From JAVBMP01 sp031552315 (GTDB lineage: Bacteria > Desulfobacterota > Desulfovibrionia > Desulfovibrionales > Desulfovibrionaceae): a stretch of 7,401 nucleotides of DNA. This document shows, one piece after another, positions 1-6,530 of the stretch (the first letter of the stretch is position 1; each line of letters starts with the position of its first letter). Location of the stretch: positions 1 through 7,401 of the forward strand of contig JAVBMP010000088.1 of NCBI GenBank assembly GCA_031552315.1. Direction: 5' to 3'. Below the pieces are notes generated by a model that was not told the origin of the DNA, did not search any database, and was given only the letters and a program-made list of their open reading frames with translations. Made by a program: the position numbers and the translations under genes.

Positions 1-217
1 TGACCAGAGAATGCGCTTCCTTGAACAGGTGGCGGAAAAAGAGGCCGGTGACGATGAAGCCCACTTTATGGATGAAGATTACCTGCGCGCCCTGGAATAC
101 GGCATGCCCCCGGCGGCCGGGCAGGGCGTGGGCATAGACCGTCTGGTCATGCTGCTTACAGATTCCCCTTCCATTCGTGAAGTCATTCTTTTCCCCCTGC
201 TTAAAGCCGAGGTGTAG
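1..217 (+). CDS. lysS: Lysyl-tRNA synthetase, C-terminal end (partial, 5' end outside the window)
   Basis: This is the last 71 codons of a class II aminoacyl-tRNA synthetase, which charges tRNA-Lys with lysine in the cytoplasm. The visible part carries class II motif 3, GQGVGIDRLVMLL, whose arginine contacts ATP. The ending SIREVILFPLLK is typical of bacterial LysS, where the family members finish shortly after this block. The reading frame is open to the left edge of the window and stops with TAG at 215-217. The first full codon begins at base 2. The next gene starts 8 bases later, and the sequence GAGGTG at 209-214 inside the last codons is its likely ribosome binding site, so the two are probably co-transcribed. 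Motif 3 and the C-terminus make the family clear. The related enzymes AspRS and AsnRS share motif 3 but not this ending. Confidence 0.93.
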   Translation, partial: DQRMRFLEQVAEKEAGDDEAHFMDEDYLRALEYGMPPAAGQGVGIDRLVMLLTDSPSIREVILFPLLKAEV

Positions 218-225
218 CGCTGCCC

Positions 226-1623
226 ATGCGGTTTGAACTGTTCATCGCCCAGCGCTACCTACGCGCCAAACGCAAGCAGGCCTTCATTTCGGTCATTGCC
301 TTCTTTTCCGTGGCCGGCGTTGCCCTTGGCGTTGCCAGCCTGATTATAGCCATGAGCATAATGAACGGCTTCACCATTGACCTGCGTGACAAAATAATCG
401 GGGCCAACCCGCATATCAGCGTGGAAAGCCGCTTCGGGCCATTGTCCGGTTATACGGAAGAAGCCAACCAGATAGCAGGAGTGCCGGGCGTTACCGGCGT
501 TACCCCCTACATTTACAGCGCCTGCATGGCCTCAAACCGCAACGGGGCCAAGGGCCTTATGCTGCGCGGCATAGACCCGGAAAGCGCGGCCGATGTCATA
601 GAAATAATTCGCAAACTTTCACCGCAAAGCCTGGGCGCCCTGGCGGCATCCACGCAAGTGGGGCCGGAATGGGCAAAAGGGGCGGGGAATGCGCCCGGCC
701 CGGCAAACGCCCAACCCCAACGGCAATCACAAACAGCGCAAGCGGGGCAAACCGGGCAAACGGGGCAAACGGAACAAACAGACCCGGCAGGCCCGGTAGG
801 CCAGCCAGGCCCGGCGGAACAGGGCCCCGGCATTCCCGGCATAATTGTAGGCAAGGAACTGGCCCGCCAGCTGGTGTTGCAGGAAGGCAGCCGGGTTTAC
901 CTGCTTTCTCCTTCCGGTGAACGCAGCAGCGCCGGGTTCAGCCCCAGCACCAAAACCTTCAAAGTGGTGGGTATTTTTGAAACCGGCATGTATCACTTCG
1001 ACCTTGGCCTGGCCTTCATCAGCCTGCCCGCCGCGCGGGATCTGCTGGGCCTGCCCGCCGGTTACATAAGCGGGCTGGAAGCCTCGGTTGAAGATGTGTA
1101 TACCGCGGACAAGGTTGCCAAAAAAATTGAAGGCGTTTTGGGGCAAAACTACGTGGCCCGCCCGTGGATGGAACAATATTCCAACCTTTTCGCGGCCCTG
1201 AAGCTGGAAAAGCTGGCCATGGGCATAGTGCTTACCCTTATAACCCTGGTCGCCACCTTTTCCATTGCCGCTACCCTGGTCATGCTGGTAATGGAAAAAA
1301 CCAAGGACATAGCGGTGCTTATGTCCATGGGGGCCACATCCGGCATGATAAGGCGCATATTCATTCTGCAAGGCAGCCTTATCGGGGTAATAGGCACGGC
1401 CATAGGCGCGGCGCTGGGCCTTGCGGGCAACTTTATTCTGCGCCATTACCCCATAGATTTGCCCCCGGGGGTCTATTCCACCAATCATGTGCCAATTGTC
1501 ATGCAAGGCGCGGATATAATAATGATTTGCGGCGGGGCCATACTGCTTTGCTTTATAGCCACGCTTTACCCCGCTTCCAAGGCGGCCGGGCTTAAACCGG
1601 TGGAGGCGCTGCATTATGAATGA
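226..1623 (+). CDS. lolC: Lipoprotein-releasing ABC transporter permease (LolC/LolE family)
   Basis: This is the inner-membrane permease that, with the LolD ATPase, releases mature lipoproteins from the inner membrane and passes them to LolA. The start MRFELFIAQRYL is the conserved N-terminus of the family. A first membrane segment lies at about residues 19-45, a large periplasmic MacB-like domain at about 46-330, and three more membrane segments at about 332-356, 377-403 and 428-448. The protein has 465 residues, whereas relatives are usually near 400-420. The excess is a low-complexity insert at about residues 141-205, between the strand ending GLMLRGIDPES and the strand starting IIVGKELARQL. 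Only one permease gene is seen beside lolD, so it may act as a homodimer (a LolF-like arrangement) or pair with a partner encoded elsewhere. It ends ATGAATGA, overlapping lolD by 8 bases. The family call is secure; the choice between C, E and F is not. Confidence 0.93.
   Translation: MRFELFIAQRYLRAKRKQAFISVIAFFSVAGVALGVASLIIAMSIMNGFTIDLRDKIIGANPHISVESRFGPLSGYTEEANQIAGVPGVTGVTPYIYSACMASNRNGAKGLMLRGIDPESAADVIEIIRKLSPQSLGALAASTQVGPEWAKGAGNAPGPANAQPQRQSQTAQAGQTGQTGQTEQTDPAGPVGQPGPAEQGPGIPGIIVGKELARQLVLQEGSRVYLLSPSGERSSAGFSPSTKTFKVVGIFETGMYHFDLGLAFISLPAARDLLGLPAGYISGLEASVEDVYTADKVAKKIEGVLGQNYVARPWMEQYSNLFAALKLEKLAMGIVLTLITLVATFSIAATLVMLVMEKTKDIAVLMSMGATSGMIRRIFILQGSLIGVIGTAIGAALGLAGNFILRHYPIDLPPGVYSTNHVPIVMQGADIIMICGGAILLCFIATLYPASKAAGLKPVEALHYE
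646..840 (+). repeat. Low-complexity insert in lolC with a 9-bp tandem repeat
   Basis: Residues 141-205 of the permease are almost entirely Ala, Gly, Gln, Thr and Pro. The core is four in-frame copies of a 9-base unit at 745-780, which read GGGCAAACC, GGGCAAACG, GGGCAAACG and GAACAAACA and encode GQT, GQT, GQT, EQT. A degenerate QSQTAQA stretch lies just before it. A short Gly/Pro-rich, loosely collagen-like part (PAGPVGQPGPAEQGPGIPG) follows. Because the unit is a multiple of three, copy number can change without breaking the frame. The predicted location is a surface loop of the periplasmic domain, so it is probably a flexible linker. No function is claimed. Confidence 0.85.
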
Positions 1624-2380
1624 GTTTGAAATAAATTCACAAAAATCTGTAAAAAATCTTGAGAAAGTCCAAAATAGTATTCAATATACTGAAAACAATG
1701 ATTATTTATACAAAATTTCCGGTCTGGGCAAAACCTATAGCGGGGTAGCGGAAGACCTGACAATTCTTAAAGATATCAACTTGTTAGTAGAGGAAGGGGA
1801 GACCGTGGCCGTGCTTGGGGCGTCCGGTTCCGGCAAGTCAACGCTCTTGCATCTCTTGGGAACTCTTGATATTCCAACGGTTGGCACAATCTATTTTAAT
1901 GGCCGTAACCTTTGCGAGCTAAGCCCGGAAGCCCGCGCGGCCTTGCGTAACCGTGAACTGGGCTTTGTTTTTCAGTTTCATTATTTGCTGCCGGAGTTCA
2001 ACACGCGGGAAAATGTCGCCATGCAGGCCATAATAGGCGGCATGAACAGGGCGGATGCCCTTGAACGGGCCGACGCCGCCCTTGAACTGGTGGGCCTTGC
2101 GGAACGCCGCCAGCACCCGGTAAGCACGCTTTCCGGCGGGGAACGCCAGCGGGCGGCCATTGCCAGGGCCATGCTGAACAACCCCAAGGTACTGCTGGCG
2201 GATGAACCCACCGGCAACCTGGATGAAGCCACCGGCCGCAAAATTGCGGAGCTTTTGCTTGATTTGAACGCGCGCTTGCGCACAACTTTGATAATTGTCA
2301 CGCACAACCTGGAACTGGCCGCAATGATGGGCCGGCGTCTTGAACTTAGAGCTGGAGATATTTATGACCGTAAAAGCTGA
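1616..2380 (+). CDS. lolD: Lipoprotein-releasing system ATP-binding protein LolD
   Basis: This is the cytoplasmic ATPase that powers lipoprotein release by the Lol permease. All ABC motifs are present and intact: Walker A GASGSGKST at residues 68-76, the Q-loop at Q120 in FVFQFHYLLPEF (the LolD-type version of this loop), signature LSGGE at 172-176, Walker B VLLADEP with the catalytic glutamate and then TGNLD at about 192-203, and the switch histidine H230 in VTHN. The start is the ATG inside ATGAATGA, with GGAGG at 1602-1606 spaced 9 bases away. No other usable start lies before the ABC domain. The product has 254 residues, about 20-30 more than usual; the excess is an Asn/Lys/Gln/Glu-rich N-terminus (about residues 1-28) encoded by very AT-rich DNA. 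Codon use up to about base 1910 also differs from the later part of the gene. The end overlaps bamA by 17 bases. Confidence 0.95.
   Translation: MNEFEINSQKSVKNLEKVQNSIQYTENNDYLYKISGLGKTYSGVAEDLTILKDINLLVEEGETVAVLGASGSGKSTLLHLLGTLDIPTVGTIYFNGRNLCELSPEARAALRNRELGFVFQFHYLLPEFNTRENVAMQAIIGGMNRADALERADAALELVGLAERRQHPVSTLSGGERQRAAIARAMLNNPKVLLADEPTGNLDEATGRKIAELLLDLNARLRTTLIIVTHNLELAAMMGRRLELRAGDIYDRKS
1621..1720. other. Sharp AT-rich patch at the 5' end of lolD
   Basis: By hand count these 100 bases contain 22 G or C, against 56 in the 100 bases before and 52 in the 100 after. The patch begins within a few bases of the lolD start codon and ends where the conserved ABC fold begins (near YKISGLGKTY). 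It encodes residues 2 to about 35, which have no counterpart I recognise in standard LolD. The frame is intact. It could be newly added coding sequence, a recombination junction, or selection for unstructured mRNA next to an overlapping start. Confidence 0.85.
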
Positions 2381-5096
2381 TTACAACGCGCCAGCCCGGT
2401 CAGGCATACGCCTGCGCGGGCTTTGGGTTGTTTTGGCCTTCCTGGCTGTTTGCGCCGCTTTTGGCCCGCAATTTTCTTCTGTGGCTTACGCCAAACCAAG
2501 CGGGCCGGTCATGATACTTCCCTTCCAGGTGCAGGGCGGGGAAGATTCCGACCGCCTGCAACAGGAATTGCCCACCATGCTGGCCCAGCGCCTTTCCGCC
2601 CGCGGGGTGCAGGTAATCCCGGCCGAGCAGGTGCTTGAATATTTGCGCCGCAACAACATCAGTTCGCTTGACCTGAACACGGTGCGCCGCATCATCCGTT
2701 CCACCAACTCCGCCGGGGCCATTTACGGTTCCTTCAGCCGGGTTGGCGACGGCAGCAGCCTGGATGCCCGCATAGTCACCAGCGACGCCAAGCGGGCCAT
2801 CAAGCCGGTGTTTATTGAACAAACCGGCAAGCTGAACCTTTCTTCCATTGTAGATGAGCTTTCATCCCGCGCCGTGGGCGAATTTATGGACGCAGAGGCC
2901 ATTCACGGGGTAGAGGTGCGCGGCACCAGCATTTTGGACCCGGACGTGGTGCTTATGCGCATCAACGCCAAGGCCGGCGACCTGGTAGACCCTGTGGCTA
3001 TTGACCGGGAAGTGAAAAAAATATGGGATCTTGGCTACTTCAGCGACGTTTCCGCCACTGTTGAAAAAAGGCCGGAAGGCCTGGTGCTGGTTTACACCGT
3101 AAAGGAAAAACCGCGTATTGAAAATATAGCCATTGAAGGCGCGGGCGATGTGGATGAAGACGACATACTCGCCGCCATGAGCACCAAACCCGGTTCAATT
3201 TTCAACGAAAAACTGCTGTCAGACGATCTGCGCAAAATAGCCGACCTTTACCGCAAGGAAGGCTATTACCTGGCGAAAATAGACCACCGCCTTGAAGCTT
3301 CACCCAACGGAAGCGCCGCTTCCCTGGTGCTGGATATCAAAGAAGGCAACCAGCTTTATGTCACCAACATCACCCTTGAAGGGGTTTCCCAGCTCAGCGA
3401 GGGTGACGTAAAAGACGAAATGGCCCTGAAAACCCGCAACATCCTTTCCTGGTTCACAGGCACCGGCGTGTTGCGTGAAGATATGCTTGAACGCGACGCC
3501 GCCGCCATTACCTCCTACTACATGAACAACGGCTTCCTTGACGTGCATGTGGGGCAGGCCAAGGTAGATTACGGCGAAACCGGCATATCCGTCAGCTTTC
3601 CCATTACGGAAGGCACCCGTTACCGCCTAAACCAGGTGCGCTTTTCCGGCGACCTTATAGACACGGACGTGGAACTGGCCAAAATAGTCAAACTTGACGA
3701 CATGGCTGACGATAAAGAATATTTCAGCCTGGAAGTAATGCAGGACGACAGTTCCAAACTTACAGATTATTACGCCAACTACGGCTACGCCTTTGCCAAC
3801 GTAAGCCCGCGCCCGGAAAAGGTTGCGGATTCTTCAGACCTGGTGAACATTGTCTACAACGTGGAAAAACGCCAAAAGGTCTATGTGCGCCGGGTAATAC
3901 TGGAAGGCAACAACCGCACGCGTGATAACGTTGTGCTGCGTGAAATGCGCCTGGTTGACGGCGACCTGTTCAATGGCGAAAAACTGCGCCGCAGTATTGA
4001 ACGCCTGAACAAGCTGGGCTATTTTGAAGTGGCGGAAGCCGAACTTGTGCCCACCAAAAATGACGAGGAAGTCGACCTCAAGATAAGCGTGAAGGAACAG
4101 AGCACCGGGGCCATTATGGCCGGTATAGGCTATTCCACCTATTCGGACTTTGGCGTAACCGGCACGATTATGGAAAACAACCTGTGGGGCAAGGGCTATT
4201 CCGTTTCCTTGCAGGCCATGCTTTCTGGCCGCCGCAACGCCTTCAACCTTTCCTTCACCAACCCGCGCCTTTATGACACCGACCTTGCGGTGGGCGGCGA
4301 CCTTTATTACTGGCGCGATGACTTTTACGATTATGACAAAAAGACCAAGGGCGGCCTGGTGCGCATGGGTTACCCCATTGGGGAATATACAGGCGTAACA
4401 TTTGGCTACAAGCTTGAATTTTATGAGCTTTATAACTTTGAAGAAGACGCGTCCCCGCTTATCAAAGAATATGCCGGCAACCGCGTAACAAGCTCGATCA
4501 TAGGCAGCATTGGCCGTGACACCACAGACCGCCTTAAGCCCACCACCGGCAACATAGACCGCCTGGAGGCGGAATACGCCGGCAACTGGCTGGGCGGCGA
4601 TGACAAATTCATTAACCTTTCATTTGAACACCAGACCTATTTGAAGCTTGCGGATCACCACATTCTGCACTTCCGCGGCAAGGTTGCCGGGATATTCAAA
4701 AACGGCGGCGATACCGTGCCGGTATTTGAACGCCTGTGGATGGGCGGCATGGATACCGTGCGCGGCTACAAAGCCAAAGACATTGTGCCGCAAGACCCTG
4801 TTACCGGCGACCACATAGGCGGCACCCGCATGGCCTTTGCCAACTTTGAATACATTTGGACAGCCATGCCGGAAATAGGCATCAACCTTGTGCCCTTCTT
4901 TGATATAGGCGCGGTTGTTGATACTGACCAGCATTACAGCTGGAACGATTCAATCAAAAAATCCGTGGGGCTTGAACTGCGCTGGCGTTCACCCATGGGC
5001 GACCTGCGCTTCAGCTACGGCTACCCGCTTGACAAAAGCTGGGACGGCGACAAGCTGAAGGGCCGCTTTGAATTTTCCATGGGCCAGTTTTTCTAG
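2364..5096 (+). CDS. bamA: Outer membrane protein assembly factor BamA, with an additional N-terminal periplasmic domain
   Basis: BamA folds and inserts beta-barrel proteins into the outer membrane. From the chosen start the protein has 910 residues. It has a signal peptide with a hydrophobic core at about residues 19-36 and likely cleavage after AYA at 41-43. An extra alpha/beta domain at about 46-176 (PVMILPFQV onward) resembles the TolB N-terminal or similar envelope domains. Five POTRA repeats follow at about 183-249, 250-328, 331-416, 419-502 and 505-578, then a barrel at about 585-910. The barrel carries the family hallmark VRGY at 799-802 and ends in Phe (MGQFF), as the assembly signal requires. 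E. coli BamA has about 810 residues, so the surplus is the N-terminal domain. The ATG at 2364 is preferred because GGAG at 2354-2357 lies 6 bases upstream. A TTG at 2340 in the same frame has no such site and would bury the signal peptide deeper. It is translationally coupled to lolD. Confidence 0.96.
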   Translation: MTVKADYNAPARSGIRLRGLWVVLAFLAVCAAFGPQFSSVAYAKPSGPVMILPFQVQGGEDSDRLQQELPTMLAQRLSARGVQVIPAEQVLEYLRRNNISSLDLNTVRRIIRSTNSAGAIYGSFSRVGDGSSLDARIVTSDAKRAIKPVFIEQTGKLNLSSIVDELSSRAVGEFMDAEAIHGVEVRGTSILDPDVVLMRINAKAGDLVDPVAIDREVKKIWDLGYFSDVSATVEKRPEGLVLVYTVKEKPRIENIAIEGAGDVDEDDILAAMSTKPGSIFNEKLLSDDLRKIADLYRKEGYYLAKIDHRLEASPNGSAASLVLDIKEGNQLYVTNITLEGVSQLSEGDVKDEMALKTRNILSWFTGTGVLREDMLERDAAAITSYYMNNGFLDVHVGQAKVDYGETGISVSFPITEGTRYRLNQVRFSGDLIDTDVELAKIVKLDDMADDKEYFSLEVMQDDSSKLTDYYANYGYAFANVSPRPEKVADSSDLVNIVYNVEKRQKVYVRRVILEGNNRTRDNVVLREMRLVDGDLFNGEKLRRSIERLNKLGYFEVAEAELVPTKNDEEVDLKISVKEQSTGAIMAGIGYSTYSDFGVTGTIMENNLWGKGYSVSLQAMLSGRRNAFNLSFTNPRLYDTDLAVGGDLYYWRDDFYDYDKKTKGGLVRMGYPIGEYTGVTFGYKLEFYELYNFEEDASPLIKEYAGNRVTSSIIGSIGRDTTDRLKPTTGNIDRLEAEYAGNWLGGDDKFINLSFEHQTYLKLADHHILHFRGKVAGIFKNGGDTVPVFERLWMGGMDTVRGYKAKDIVPQDPVTGDHIGGTRMAFANFEYIWTAMPEIGINLVPFFDIGAVVDTDQHYSWNDSIKKSVGLELRWRSPMGDLRFSYGYPLDKSWDGDKLKGRFEFSMGQFF

Positions 5097-5105
5097 AGCA
5101 GACAG

Positions 5106-5126
5106 GTTCAGCCGGTACGGCTGAAC
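5106..5126. repeat. Perfect 9-bp hairpin just after bamA
   Basis: GTTCAGCCG at 5106-5114 and its exact complement CGGCTGAAC at 5118-5126 flank a GTA loop, starting 9 bases after the bamA stop. A second, outer pair (AGAGCA at 5095-5100 and TGCTCT at 5151-5156) could enclose it. No run of T follows, so a standard intrinsic terminator is unlikely. It may protect the 3' end of the operon mRNA or be a repeat-family element. The structure is certain as sequence; its role is unknown. Confidence 0.75.
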
Positions 5127-5181
5127 TAACGGCACGCTGCGCTTTGCAAATGCTCTGGGCCAGTGTAACATAATCAAGGCA

Positions 5182-5230
5182 GCGGGCCTGTTTTCCAAAA
5201 AGGCTTTGCCTTGCAGGAAAACAGGCCCGC
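5182..5230. repeat. 49-base near-perfect hairpin in the bamA-kdsD gap
   Basis: GCGGGCCTGTTTTCC at 5182-5196 is the exact reverse complement of 5216-5230, giving a 15-bp stem. Inside it, after a 3-by-3 internal loop, AAGGC at 5200-5204 pairs with GCCTT at 5208-5212 around a TTT loop. Neither side is followed by a T run, so it is not a typical intrinsic terminator in either direction. The gene-free gap it sits in (5097-5318, 222 bases) holds this hairpin and the smaller one at 5106-5126. It also holds a lone -10-like TACAAT at 5247-5252 without a convincing -35 partner. I see no coding sequence in the gap. Confidence 0.8.
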
Positions 5231-5318
5231 CAGTATTTCGCCAGCATACAATAAATATGGAAGCGCTTGGGCGTCTGCCCAGGCGCCTAAAAACGCCACA
5301 GCGGCGCAAGTGGAAATT

Positions 5319-6323
5319 ATGAAAGAAACACAAATGGCCTGCCAGACGGAAGTTGAACAAAACTGGATAAAACGCGGGCAGGAAGTTCTGGATATTGAAA
5401 TTGAAGGGCTGGAAGCTGTAAAAAAACGCCTTGGGCCATCTTTTACAGAAGCCCTTTCCCTGCTGGCCGCTTGCGCGGGCCGGGTTGTGGTCAGCGGCGT
5501 GGGCAAATCCGGCCTGGTCGGGCGCAAACTGGCGGCCACTTTTTCCTCAACCGGCACGCCGGCCTTTTTTCTGCACCCGGTGGAAGGGCAGCACGGCGAC
5601 CTGGGTTCCTTGCGGCAAGAAGATGTGCTTATCGCCATTTCCAATTCCGGGCGCACGGATGAACTTTTGGCCATACTGCCGGCCTTGCGCAGCCTTGGCG
5701 TGAAAATGATCGCCCTTACCGGCGGGGCGGATTCACCGCTGGCGCAAATGGCCGACGTGGTTATTGATACCGCCGTGCCGCGTGAAGCCTGCCCGCTGAA
5801 CCTGGCCCCCACCAGCAGCACAACCGCCGTGCTGGCCGTGGGCGACGCCCTGGCCGCTTGCCTGATAGACTGGAAGCATTTTACGGAAAGCGATTTCAAG
5901 CGCAACCACCCCGGCGGCAACCTGGGCCAGCGCCTTAAACGCCGGGTTGGCGACCTTATGCACCACAAGGCCCCGCTTTGCCCGGCAGGGGTCAGTCTGG
6001 GGCAGGCCGCGCGGGCCTTGAATGAAGGCGGCTTTGGCGTGGTGTTGTTTACGGATGAAAATAACCGGCTGACCGGGCTGTTGACAGATGGCGACCTGCG
6101 CCGCATCATCTGCAAGGAAGGCTTTAACCCGGAAAGCCCGGCCGCCGGGCTGATGACGCGCTCCTTCAGTTCCGTCAAGCCGGAACAGGCAGTGGCAGAG
6201 GCCCTGGACATTATGGAAGCCAAAAGCATAATGGTCTTGCCGGTGCTTGGCCCTTCCGGCGAGGCCGCCGGGGTTATCCATTTGCATGACGTGCTGGGCA
6301 AGGGGCGCATAAAGTTTATTTAG
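5319..6323 (+). CDS. kdsD: D-arabinose 5-phosphate isomerase (KdsD/KpsF/GutQ family)
   Basis: The enzyme interconverts D-ribulose 5-phosphate and D-arabinose 5-phosphate in the cytoplasm, the first step towards Kdo in lipopolysaccharide. The 334-residue product has the usual length and architecture: a SIS sugar-isomerase domain at about residues 40-190, then two CBS domains at about 208-263 and 275-330. Recognisable motifs are VSGVGKSG (58-65), HPVEGQHGDLG (86-96), SNSGRTDE (108-115), EACPLNLAPTSSTTA (156-170) and NHPGGNLGQRL (196-206). Compared from memory with E. coli KdsD (K59, H88, E111, E152, H193), all functional positions are kept as K63, H92, E115, E156 and H197, so it should be active. 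The ATG at 5319 is chosen because it aligns closely with the E. coli start. Only a weak GTGGA (5310-5314) precedes it, and ATG 5334 is an alternative. Paralogues KpsF and GutQ cannot be excluded, but the envelope-gene context favours KdsD. Confidence 0.92.
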   Translation: MKETQMACQTEVEQNWIKRGQEVLDIEIEGLEAVKKRLGPSFTEALSLLAACAGRVVVSGVGKSGLVGRKLAATFSSTGTPAFFLHPVEGQHGDLGSLRQEDVLIAISNSGRTDELLAILPALRSLGVKMIALTGGADSPLAQMADVVIDTAVPREACPLNLAPTSSTTAVLAVGDALAACLIDWKHFTESDFKRNHPGGNLGQRLKRRVGDLMHHKAPLCPAGVSLGQAARALNEGGFGVVLFTDENNRLTGLLTDGDLRRIICKEGFNPESPAAGLMTRSFSSVKPEQAVAEALDIMEAKSIMVLPVLGPSGEAAGVIHLHDVLGKGRIKFI

Positions 6324-6378
6324 GCAGTGCTGCCAACAGGTGCTTTTTGTGCTTTACTCACGCCGCAAAAGCTTTTTA

Positions 6379-6437
6379 TTACAGCCTGGTAACGTAAGGC
6401 CGCGCTTTTTGCATAAAAAATTTGCTTCTGGCTGTAA
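6379..6437. repeat. 8-bp inverted repeat in the leader of the CBS-ACT gene
   Basis: TTACAGCC at 6379-6386 is matched by its exact reverse complement GGCTGTAA at 6430-6437, 43 bases apart. The right arm also overlaps a small local hairpin, TGGCT at 6429-6433 with AGCCA at 6437-6441, which would compete with the long-range pairing. The surrounding gap (6324-6530, 207 bases) is AT-rich. It begins with a short GGCA/TGCC hairpin (6323-6334) and TTTTT at 6344-6348, too weak and too far apart to call a terminator for kdsD. The repeat may be a leader RNA structure or chance. Confidence 0.4.
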
Positions 6438-6461
6438 GCCATATCTTGCGCACAAAACAGT

Positions 6462-6489
6462 TTCCAATTACGAACATTCAGGTTATAAA
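6462..6489 (+). promoter_or_regulatory. Possible weak promoter for the CBS-ACT gene
   Basis: A -10-like TATAAA at 6484-6489 (5 of 6 to consensus) lies 16 bases after TTCCAA at 6462-6467, which matches the -35 consensus at only 3 of 6 positions. Its position about 40 bases before the start codon is reasonable. The poor -35 makes this a tentative call; read-through from kdsD would also explain expression. Confidence 0.3.
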
Positions 6490-6530
6490 CAGGCGACATT
6501 GGTTCAGGAATACAAAAGCAGGAGGAAGAA

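Noticed and set aside
727..1614. A 295-codon open frame on the - strand opposite lolC
   Set aside because: It lies wholly inside a well-supported gene and includes the antisense of the repeat insert. It has no recognisable domain and is explained by codon bias in lolC.
5081..5164. An 8-base direct repeat GGGCCAGT at 5081-5088 and 5157-5164 flanking the first hairpin, like a target-site duplication
   Set aside because: The first copy lies in the last codons of bamA, and the sequence between the copies supplies the terminal Phe codons and stop that BamA needs. The supposed terminal repeats also sit at unequal distances. Chance is the simpler reading.
5211..5318. Upstream in-frame extension of kdsD from a TTG
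   Set aside because: The extension would start inside the 49-base hairpin, has no ribosome binding site, and adds 36 residues absent from the family.
5174..6310. A 378-codon open frame on the - strand opposite kdsD
   Set aside because: It is a Ser/Arg/Pro-rich shadow of a clear enzyme gene, with no domain and no plausible ribosome binding site or context.
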